Below are positions 17,128 through 29,100 of a DNA stretch of 64,000 nt, piece after piece. Origin of the DNA: Pseudoalteromonas rubra (GTDB lineage Bacteria; Pseudomonadota; Gammaproteobacteria; Enterobacterales; Alteromonadaceae); NCBI RefSeq assembly GCF_005886805.2, contig NZ_CP045429.1:3690501-3754500 (forward strand), read 5' to 3'. The stretch's first letter is position 1. The number at the start of each line of letters is the position of its first letter. The notes under the pieces were generated by a model that was given only the letters and a program-made list of their open reading frames with translations, ran no database searches and was not told the origin of the DNA. Position numbers and translations under genes: made by a program.

Positions 17128-20100
17128 ATGACAAGCAAACACAACCCGCAGACTCCCACTCAGCCAGACAAGACACCGGATATTGCCATCGTCGGCCTGT
17201 CTCTGCGTTTTCCGGGCGCCGATAACAAACATCAGTTCTGGCACAACCTCAGTCATAAAATCAGCAGTATCAGCGAAGTGCCCGTTGAACGTTGGGACTG
17301 GAAAAAATACTACGACCCAAGGCCTGGTAAAAACGCACAAAAGAGCATCAGCAAATGGGGGGGATTTATTGGCGATATCGCCGGGTTTGATGCCGGTTTT
17401 TTTGCTATCTCACCCAAAGAAGCGCAGAGTATGGATCCCCAGCAGCGCCTGAGCATGGAGCTGGCCTGGGCCTGCTTTGAAGATGCGGGCCTCAGGCCAT
17501 CGCAGTTTAAAAATACCGCTACAGGTGTCTATCTGGGGTGCAGCAACACCGACTACCAGGAGTTTTCGACCGGTAATATCGACCCGCACTTTCTGACCGG
17601 TATGTCGACCGGTGTGTTTGCCAACCGCATCTCGCACTATTTTAATTTCCAGGGGCCGAGTGAAACCGTCGATACTGCCTGCTCTTCGTCTTTGGTGGCC
17701 ATTCACAAAGCTATGAATGACTTTCGCTCCGGCGAGATCAGTGCGGCGCTGGTTGGTGGCGTCAACTTACTGATCACCAAAAACCGCTATGTCAGCTTTA
17801 GTAAGCTGGGCGTGCTGTCACCTCAGGGGCGCTGCAAAACCCTGGATGCCGAGGCCGATGGCTATGTTCGTGGCGAAGGCGTTGGCATGGTGTTGTTGCT
17901 GCCGGTAGAGACTGCCAAAACGCTAAATGCGACCATCTATGGCATCATCAAAGGCAGCGCTGTGGGACACTCAGGTAAAACCAATACTCTGACCTCACCG
18001 AACCCATTTTCGCAGTCGCGGGTGATCCAGCAGGCCATCGACAATGCCCAGCTTGGCTCTGATCAGATTGGCTTTGTCGAATTACATGGCACCGGCACCG
18101 TACTGGGCGACCCACTAGAGATCCAGGGCCTGAAGCGCGCCTTTCGCGCCAGTAAACAGAAAACGCCCGGTGCACCTTGCTATCTCAGCACCGTGAAAAC
18201 CAATATCGGCCATTTAGAGTCGGCTGCAGGTATTGCCGGAGTGATCAAAACCTTGCTGGCCTTTGAGCATGAACAGGTGCCGCCGCTGCAAAACTTTGCG
18301 ACGCTTAATCCGAAAATCTCTCTGGAGAAATCGCCGTTTAAGTTAGCGACCGAATGTATGCCCTGGCCGGGCGAGCAGCGCCTTGCCGGGATATCTTCAT
18401 TTGGCTTTGCCGGGGTAAATGCCCATGTGATCTTAGAATCACCAAAACGCCTCAACCCAGAGCGCCCAGCGTTAGACACCGCCCTGCCGATCGTGCTGTC
18501 GGCCAGGACCCGAACCGCCCTCACGCAGCGTGCCGCAGATTTGCTTGCCTCTCTTGGATCGGATAACTCGGTTGAGCTGCAGGATTTAAGTTATACGCTC
18601 ACAGTGGGCCGGGAGTCGATGAAACATCGAATGGGATTTGCAGCGGACTCGCTGGCCTCCCTCAAAGCGCAACTGAGCAAGTTTGTTTCAGGTGAAGCTG
18701 GTGACTGGCACTATAGCAAAGTTGCCGCCACTACAGAGCAGGTCGAAGTCACACACGATACACTCGATGCACGCATAACCGGCTGGGTACGGGGCGATGT
18801 CATCGACTGGCAAACCAGCTATAGCGACCTCAGCCCACAACGGATCAGTTTGCCTGCCTATCCATTTGAGCATAAACCTTACTGGCTCGCTGCAGAAGAC
18901 GAAGCACAGCCCTCACATTTACACCCACTGCTGCATCGTAGTATGCCGGCACTGGGCGAGCTGCTCTTTGCCAGTGACTTTACGGGGAATGAGCCCTTTT
19001 TACGTGACCATCAGGTACAGGGGCAGGCCTTGCTGCCCGGCGTCTGTACACTTGAAATGGTGCATGCGGCCATGACCTTGTCTGGCCAGCTAACGGATAG
19101 TCAGTCACTGCGACTGAGCCAGGTGAGCTGGCTCAGACCTGTGACCATCGACGCGCAGAGCAGCCCCGTTTATTTGTCGCTAAAACAAACCGGTGACCGG
19201 GTGACATTTGAGTTATGGCGTGAAGCAAACGATGTTCGTCAGGTATATGCCAGCGGTCAGGCAGAGGTCACTGAGCACAGCGTCACAACACAAGACATTA
19301 CCGCGCTGTCTGACTCCCACACAGTCGCGACCACTGAGTTATATCAACAATTTAGCGCAGCAGGCGTGAACTATGGCCCGGCGTTTCAGCGCCTGACGAC
19401 ATTATGTGTTGCGGGTCAAAAGGCACAAGGCACACTGGCCCCGATAAACGCCCCGGATTTTGCCTTTGCGCCAGAGCAACTCGACAGTGCCCTGCATACA
19501 TTGTTGGGCTTTGCAGAGAAAGCCCAGCCGGGACTACCCTTTGCACTGGAGCAGGCTGAATTACTCGCGCCACTCCCGTCTGATAAAACCTTGATAGTCT
19601 GTGCGACCCAACATACCCATGCAGATGCCAGCAGCCAGAGATTTGATGTGGTTCTGTGCGATGAACAAGGTGTGGTGTATGTGCATCTGCGTGGCTTTTC
19701 GACCCGCTCAATGGCGCACGATGCCGATGCGACCCAGCTGTTTACGGTACTCCCTGGCTGGCAGCACCTGACAGCACCGCCGTCAGCTGAAACGACTCAA
19801 AGCAACTTTGATTATCAGGGGCCTGCGTCACTTAAGCCAGCTTGGTGTACGGACTCGGCGCAACCTGCTGATCACCTGTTGTGGGTCGCCAAAGACGAGT
19901 ACGCAGATCCACTTACACTGTTTACTCACCTCAAAACCCTGATCGAACAAGGTAAAGGCACAGAGCCGCTGGCCATCACTTTGCTCACCTTCCAGACACA
20001 GCAAGTGCATGACGAAACCGTCGATGCACGCGGCGCCGGGCTGATTGGGTTGCTGCAAAGCGTGGCTCAGGAATACCCTCGCTGGCAAGTTCGCGTTGTC

Positions 20101-23100
20101 GACTTGAGTGCTGAATGCAAAGAAGAGACAAACCACTGGCAACAGGCGACGCGCTTGCCAGCGGGCTTCTATGCGCACCGCGACGATATTTGGCATCACT
20201 TCAGCGCCTGCGAACATACCTACCTGGATTCAGGTAAGTCAGCCTATCGCCAGGATGGCGTCTATCTGGTGCTGGGCGGCGCAGGGGGTCTGGGTCAGGT
20301 CTGGAGTGAATGGATGATCCGCCAGCATCAGGCACAAATTGTCTGGGTTGGTCGCCGCGCGCTGAATGAAGACATTGAGCAGGCTATCAACCGACTGGGG
20401 GAATTAGGCCCTGCACCGCATTATATTCAGGCCGATGCCTGCGATGAAGCGGCCATGAAAGACGTAATGTACACCATTAAGCAAGACTATGGGCAACTCC
20501 ATGGCGTGGTGCATTCCGTCTTACACCTGGAAGATCAGAGCCTGGCCAACATGGACGACGCTCAGTTCCTGAGAGCTTATCAGGCCAAACAGACCAGTGG
20601 TGAAACCCTGCTTAGCGTGTGTAAAGATCAGTCGCTCGACTTTGTACTGCTGTTCTCTTCAATGCAATCTTTCTCGCCTGCTCCTGGCCAAAGTAATTAC
20701 GCTGCGGGCTGTCAGTATCTGGATAGTCTGGCCCGCTCGGCCAGTGCTGAACTGCCCATTAAGGTGGTTAACTGGGGTTACTGGGGCGACGTTGGCCGGG
20801 TCAGTGACCCGTTTTATCAGCGTAAGATGCGCCAGGCCGGGATTGGCTCTATCGACGCGCAAGCAGGCATGACGGCGCTGGCAAAGTTCATGTCCTCTTC
20901 GCTGACGCAGGTGGGCGTGGTGAAAATGACACCAGAGCGAGCACAAGCGGCGCTGGTGCGCAGCAGTTATTCTTCAGAATGTCGCTATAACGCATTCCAG
21001 CCTGAACTGGCCGCGCCGGCGCTGGCGCTCGATACTCAATCCGCTGACACCGAGATACTTTATACGCTGTGTCAGGCGCTGATTAGTGCAGGCTGGCAAC
21101 ATCCGGCTGAGCGCACCGAGGTGCTATCAGACTTGCCAGACTATTTTGCATTATGGTGGCAGGAAACCGCACGCTACCTGAGCGAGGCCGGTTTACTACA
21201 AGACGACGAGCTCACTCTGCCGGGGCCTCCAGCCGAGCAGACTGTGCTGGCTCAGGAAGATTATGCACTGCTCAACGCCGCACTGGCGGCACTGCCCGAA
21301 ATTTTATCCGGCCAGCGTAAAGCCACTGATGTGCTGTTTCCCGGCGGCTCACTGGCTCTGGTTGAATCAGTATACCGGGATAACCCGGTGGCCATGCACG
21401 CCAACCAGGCACTGGTTACTCAGCTTACCCACTACCTGAGCAGCCTGGGTGAACAACCCGTGCGGATCCTGGAGATTGGTGCAGGTACCGGCGGCACCAC
21501 GCGCACAGTGCTGCCCGAATTACGCAATTTTAATGTCACTGAATACGCTTACACCGACTTATCGCAGGCCTTTTTCAGCCATGCCAAAGCACAATTTCAG
21601 CCAGACTATCCTTTTGTACAGACCGCCTATTTTGACGTCAGCAAGCCACTTTCGGAACAACAAATTGACTTAGCCAGCTATGACGTGGTGATTGCCACCA
21701 ATGTGCTGCACGCCACCGCCGACATGCTGAGTACACTGAATAACGCCAAGGCCTGCCTGAAGCGCGGTGGCCTGCTGTTGATCAACGAAGTCACTCAGCC
21801 ATCGCTGTTTACTCAGCTGACCTTTGGCCTGCTCGAAGGCTGGTGGCTGAGCAAAGACACCACGCTGCGCTTGCCAGGCTCACCTTTATTGTCGCAGCCG
21901 CGCTGGCAGCAGTTATTAAGCAGCAATGGCTTTACTCTTGCAACCTCTGCCACAGACGCTCAATCGCCGCAGCAAGTGCTGTGCGCGCAAAGTAATGGCC
22001 GGTTAGTACAGCAACGTCCAAAACCGGTTCAGCAAGAAACACTAATTTCAAACCCCAATACAGCAATGCAACAGCCCGAACAAACACCGACCGACTCGCA
22101 GCCTGCAGCAGACAGCGCAACCCTGAGCGACTTCGTTGCCCAAACCCTCTCGGGGATCGCCAGCCAGGCGCTAAGCATGACAGCGGATGAATTAGACCCG
22201 GATGACTCATTTGCCGATTACGGCGTGGATTCGATCCTGGCCATTCAGATCCTCGATGAGATCAACGCTCGCTTTACTCTGAGCCTGCCACCCACCTTGT
22301 TGTTCGACTTTCCCTCCATCGCAACGCTGAGCGTACACATAGTGGCTGAGCACAGCGATAAGGCAACGGCTCTCATGCACAAAGCGCAGCCAGCCATGGC
22401 GACTGCGCAACAGGCTCCACCTGTATCGGTTCAAACAGCTACGGATAAAGTGAAACCGGTTAATAATCCCAGTCAAAACGCAATGGACAAAATTGCCATC
22501 GTGGGCATGAGTGGTCAGTTTGGTGATGCCAGCAATGTCGACGAGTTCTGGGAAATGCTGAGCAACAAACGCACCTCGGTACGTGCGCAGCAACGTTGGG
22601 ACCTGAGCAACTTGTCACCCGAGGCACAAAATTGGTGTCGCTACGCCAGCTTGCTGGATGACATCGCCAGCTTTGACGCGCCGTTTTTCTCCATCACACC
22701 GCAAGAAGCTGAGGTGATGGATCCGCAGCAGCGACTGTTTTTGCAAGAAGCCTACCGGGCGCTGGAAGACGCTAATATGATCACCCGGGCTGCGGGCAGC
22801 AATACCGGCGTTTATCTGGGCTGTGCGCAGGGCGACTACGCCTCGCTGGCACCTCAGGATGCCCCCGCGCAATTGTTCTGGGGCAATGCTGGTTCAGTGA
22901 TCCCGGCACGGGTTTCTTATTATCTGAACCTGAAAGGGCCAGCACTGGCCATAGACACTGCCTGCTCGTCGTCACTGGTAGCCATGCACAGTGCCTGTCA
23001 GGCGCTGAAAAACGGCGAAATAGACGCAGCATTGGCTGGGGGCGTTACCACCTTATGCACGTCACAGTTTTCACAACATGCCGGCAAGGCGGGCATGCTC

Positions 23101-26100
23101 AGTGCCGACGGCACTTGCTATACTTTTGATGACAGAGCCAATGGCTTTGTGCCAGGAGAAGGTGTCGGTGTGGTGGTATTAAAACGCCTGAGCGATGCCG
23201 AGCGTGATGGCGATCATATTCTGGGGGTTATTTTAGCTTCAGCCACCAACCAGGACGGCACCACCAGCGGGATCACGGCACCCAGTTCGGTTTCTCAGCA
23301 GCAGTTACATAGCCGTATATATGAGCAATTTGATATCGCCCCGGACTCCCTTAGCCTGATTGAGGCCCATGGCACCGGGACTAAGCTCGGTGACCCCATT
23401 GAATTTCAGGCCCTGACCCGGGCATTTCGTACAGCGACCCAGCGCAGCCAGTTCTGTGCACTGGGCTCGGTCAAAACCAACATCGGCCACTGCCTGACCG
23501 CCGCAGGCGTCGCCGGTGTGATCAAAACCGTGCTGGCCATGCAGCACAAAACCATTCCTGCTTCGCTGCATTATCAGCAGGGCAACAGCCATATCGACTG
23601 GCAGGATACGCCGTTTTATGTCGCCCAGGATACGCAGCCCTGGACTGTGCCGGATGACCAGCCACGTCGCGCTGGTGTCAGCTCATTTGGTTTCAGTGGT
23701 ACCAATGCCCACCTGATCCTTGAAGAATATCAGCCGACAGAAACCACTGTGCGAGCAGGCAGCGCTAAGCCGGTGATCATTGCACTATCAGCCAAATCTC
23801 CCGAAGTGCTGCGTGACAAAGCCCGCAAACTAACGGACTGGCTCGCGCAGGCGCAACTGGATGACAGCGCACTGGAGGCGCTGGCTTATACGCTGCAAAT
23901 CGCGCGCGATGCCATGGACTGTCGTATGGCTTTTGTTGCCCACTCGCTGACACAGGTGCACACCCAACTAAGTGACTTTGCTAATCAACAAGCTGGCACC
24001 TATAAACAGGGCAACAGTAAACAAGGCAAAGCCATTTTAGCGGCGCTGGATAAAGACGATTTTAACCGCTGGACGCAAGCCGGTGAGCTCAGCAAGCTAC
24101 TCGCTTTATGGGTGGTCGGTGCCGAACTCGACTGGTCTGCATTTTACCCAGCTCAGCCGACCTTACTGCGCCTGCCGACGTATCCGTTTGCCAGCACTCC
24201 ATACTGGCTCAGCGGGGCACCCAAACTCACACAAGTGAATCCACAACCGGCCCCAACAGTGGTCACAGAAGATTCGCTGTTGCACCTCACCCCACAATGG
24301 CAACCACTGGATGTGACTTCACAGGCAAGCTGGTCTGGTAAACGCCAGGTCATCGCTGTGGCACCACACAACGACATGCCAAATGCCATTGTGCTGCAAG
24401 ATACATCGGGTGACACAGCACAGCGTATTGAGGCACTAACCCTCGCCCTGATAGCGCACATCAAACAGCTTGCCAGCACCACCGAGCCTTTACTTATCCA
24501 GCTACTCGTGCCTGCGAGTGAACCTCTGTTGATGGCGCTGGCTGGGGTGCTGAAAACCGCCGCACTGGAGCATCATTTACTGAATATTCAGCTGGTACAA
24601 AGCGATACGCCTGCACAATATGCAGCACAACTTGCGCAGGTAAGCCAGTATACCCAGCACAAAGTGCTGCGTTTTACTCAGGGTCAGTGCGAGATACAAA
24701 CACTGACGCCACAACACAGCGATGTGCCCACTTTGATGCCATGGAAAGAAAATGGCCTGTATCTAATCACGGGTGGCCTTGGCCAGCTCGGCCAGAGCTT
24801 CGTCAAAGAGATCCTGGCCCATACTCGCCATGCTCAGGTTATTATCACGGGCCGTCGCACCGCACCTGAGTCGCTCAGCGACCTGGGAGATACAAGTCGA
24901 ATTCATTATTACCAAACTGATATCAGCACTCAAACCCAGTGCACTGAGCTGCTTAAACTTATTGCAGCGCAACACGGTGCTCTGACCGGGGTTTTGCACA
25001 GCGCCGGTGTGATTGACGATCAACTGATTGCAAGCAAAACTCCGCAGGCGGTCCAGCGCGTGCTGGCACCCAAAGTATCCGGAGTGATGGCACTGGATGA
25101 GGCCAGCAAAGCATTACCGCTGGATTTCTTTATCTGCTTTTCATCCATTGCTGCGTGCTTTGGTAACCCGGGTCAGGCCGATTATGCCACCGCTAATGCC
25201 TTCATGGATGCCTATATGATCAAGCGCCAGCAATGGGGTGAACAAGGTCAGCGCCATGGTTTGAGCCTGTCCGTAAACTGGCCGCTGTGGGCACAAGGTG
25301 GCATGCAAATGGACGCCGTTAAGCAGAATTTGCTGCGCTCGCAGGGCCTTGCCGCCATGCCTGATGAGCTGGGCCTGAAGGCCTTCTACCAGTTGTTTAG
25401 CGAGCCGCATACACAGCAGTGCTTTTTATACGGTAATCCGGGCAAGCTCACACGCTGGATAACCCCACAAACCAGGATTCAAACTCCGAGCACCCCGCCA
25501 CAGGGCGCAACCACGCTGAGTGATAGCGCTTTAATGGACCACCTTAAAGCCGTGGTGGCGCAAGTCAGTAAACTGCCGGTGGAAGAGCTCGACAGCGACC
25601 TCGACTTCCGGGATATGGGCTTTGATTCCATTATGCTGATGTCCGTGGTACAGCAGCTTGAGGCCGATCCTCAACTTGGCCTGGACGCCCTGCCACCAGC
25701 ATTGTTATTTGAGGTGAAAACCCTCAACCAGCTGCATGCTTACCTTGTTAAACAGCAACCCAATATCGCCGCAGTAAAGGTTACACACGAGGATCCGGTA
25801 ACCCGACAAACGCCTTTAGGATCACTGCCGCTGTCAAAAGCCCAGCAGGGTCTGTGGCTGCTGCACAAGCAAAACCCGGCGCTGTGCAGCTACAATATCC
25901 CGTTGGTTTTCGAGCTTGCCAGCCTGGACGTTGCCCTTATGCAGCAAGCACTAGACAGCCTCTGCCAGCGCCATCCTGTGCTGCGTCTGCGTATTCACGA
26001 AACAGACGGTCGACCCACTCAACAGATCCACCCTGATGCAATCCGGATTGAACAAACGTCTTTGGCACCGACCTCTCAGGCTGCCCTGATTGATGCAATA

Positions 26101-29100
26101 CAACAAACCATTGCGACGCCTTTTGATCTGTCAGGCCCACTGCTGCGCGCAACTGCCTGGCAAGTGGCGTCGGGCGCTCAGTCACGGCATGTGATGGTGA
26201 TTGTGCTGCACCATCTGATCATTGACGGGGTCTCCGCCACCCAGCTGTTGTCTCAGCTGTGGCAGGCCTATCATGAAGGCATCCCAGCGGCAGCGCCCGA
26301 CCAGGGCTTTTTCGACTACCTTGACTGGGAGCAACAGCTGCTAGCCAGCCCAAGTGCTGAGACGCTGAAACAATTCTGGCAGCAGTCTCTGAACCCTACG
26401 CACGCACCGCTGACCTTACCCGGTAAGCGCACGACGGAGATCTGCCCGGACGAGCCAAGCAGTGCGCGCGTGACGCTCAGCTTGCCAGTCAGCACAGAGC
26501 AGCAACTCGAGCAGTTTTTAACCCGTCACAAGCTTAGCACCTCAGTGTTTTTCTTAACCGTGTTTCAGGCATTACTGAGCCGTCTCACTGGTCGCAGTGA
26601 GCTGATACTGGGTACGCCGGTGATGCAACGACCCAAAGCCAGTATGGCGCAGTCACTGGGCCTGTTTGTCAATCAATTGCCACTGCCACTGACACGTACT
26701 AACAGCATAGATTTTGTCGGTCAGGCCCGGGCTAATCAGACACAACTGGACGCCGTGATCAGTCACAGCGCCCTGCCCTTGTCTGAGCTACTCAGTGCCG
26801 TCAATGCCCCGCGTACACCGGGTACTCACCCGCTGTTTCAGATTGGCTATGCCTGTCATAATTTTATTCAGGCCGACTGGGTAGAAGACAATCAGGCGCT
26901 ACTGGGCGCACTGTGGCAGGAATTCCAGCAAGATGCCGAACTGGACCTAAGCCTGGAGGTTACCCCGCTGGGTGGTACCCATCAGCTGGCCTTTAAATTT
27001 GCGACCCGCACTTATGAGCGCCATACCGTACAAACCCTGGCAGATAACTATCTGCAGCTGCTGGAAGACGTACTGCTGCGCGGTGACTTGCCACCTGGCG
27101 GCCAGCGTCAGCCACAAACACCGAGCGCAAAATCCGCTACTTTAGTTGACAGCTTCACCTTACAGGCCGCACAGCACCCGACCCAGACGGCGGTCTCGTT
27201 TGCCGGTGCCACGCTGAGTTATCAGGCACTGGAGCAGCAGGCCAACCAGCTGGCCCATACTTTAATTGCCAGAGGTGCGCGGCCCGGCAGCCGAATTGCC
27301 CTGGTATTGCGCCCGGGTGTGGAGATGATAGTTGCCATGCTGGCGGTGCTGAAAACCGGTAGCGCCTACGTGCCAGTAGACCCTAACTCACCAGAGGACA
27401 GAGCACGCTTTATTCTGGCCGATGCCGATCCAGCACTGATACTGATAAGCGACGATCTGACGCCGCCTGTCGCGCACAGTCAGGCGTACCGCCTCAGTGA
27501 CTGCCTGCAAAGCAGCGCTATGGCGCCCGTCACTGCCCCGGGGATACCTCTGGCACCTCAGGCGCTGGCCTATATTATTTATACCTCGGGCTCTACAGGT
27601 CAGCCCAAAGGCGTGCTGGTTGAACATCACAACATTACTGCATTGCTTAGCAACACCCAGCCAGGGTTTGGTTTTAATGCCCAGGATACTTGGTGCCTGT
27701 TCCATTCGTTTGCATTTGATTTCTCGGTGTGGGAGATCTGGGGCGCGCTGGCGCATGGCGGCAAACTAGTAATTGTGGATGACGCGTGCAAAAAAGACAG
27801 CGCTGCGTTCGCGCGCTTTATTCACGATAACCAGATAAGCATCTTAAATCAGACACCATCGGCGTTTTATCCGCTGATGACACATTTGCTGGCGCAACCG
27901 GCGCTGACGCATTCTCTGCGCACCGTGATTTTTGGCGGTGAAGCACTGGAGCTGAGTAAACTCACCCCCTGGTTTGAAGCAGCGCAGCCGTTACCCAGAC
28001 TGGTCAACATGTATGGCATCACGGAAACCACAGTGCATGTCACCGAGATGCTTATCACCCGCGACTTGGTCGAACAAAACCCGGGGAAAAGCATCATAGG
28101 CCAGCCACTGCCGGGTTACCGCCTTTACTTGCTAGATGAACAACACAACCCTGTCGCTGCGGGTCAGCCCGGCGAATTGTATGTTGGAGGCTGTGGCGTC
28201 AGTCGGGGTTATCATCAAAGAGCAGTGCTGACCGCAGAGCGCTTTATCCCTAATCCGCTCGCCGGGCAAAGCAAGGAGCGCCTCTATCGTACCGGCGATC
28301 TGGCGCGCCTTAATGCGCAGGGCCAGTATGAATATCTGGGCCGCTGCGACGATCAGGTTCAGATCCGTGGACACCGTATTGAGCTGGGCGAAGTACAGCA
28401 TGCCCTGCTGACCAACCCGGCTATTGACGATGCCTGCGTGCTGGCTGCCAGCAAACGCCATGGTGAAGTGCTGGTGGCCTACCTGGTCACCCAGGTGCCG
28501 CTTTCCGATGAAACCATTCGTGCCGAGTTATTAAAGGTTGTGCCCGAATACATGGTGCCGGCGTATTTTGTCTCAGTGCCCGCGCTGCCTCTGACCAACA
28601 ATGGCAAAGTCGATAAACAGGCGCTGCTCAGCCAGTTGCCGTTTAACTCACACACAGCGCAGGCCGGGCGCTCAGCCATGGAGGTAAGCCACAGTGCAGC
28701 GACCCCCACAGTGCAAGATTTGCAGGCTGAGATCTCAGCCGTCTGGTGTGATGTGCTGGAAGTGGATCAGGTTGCGCCGGATGCGCCCTTTTTCACGGTC
28801 GGGGGCAATTCCCTGCTGGCCAATGTACTGGCCACCAAACTGAGCACCAGGTTCAATATCGATCTGCCGCTGACGGAAGTGTTTCAGTACAGCACCATTA
28901 ATGCCCAGTGCGATTATTTATCGACCAAAGTCACCACTCCAATTGCAGCGCCTGTACGCGCGCCAGAGCCGGTCTATCCTGTAAAGCCGACAACCGCCAA
29001 TCAGGCCATTGCCATGATAGGTTTGTCCTGTCATTACCCGGACTCTCAGGACGCGCAGACATTCTGGCAAAACCTCATTGAAGGCAAAAACTTTGTTCGC

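Noticed and set aside
20690..20720. KR1 considered inactive because the usual Asn after Tyr is Cys (YAAGC)
   Set aside because: YAAGC is common in functional trans-AT ketoreductases, and the catalytic Ser, Tyr and nucleotide loop are intact.
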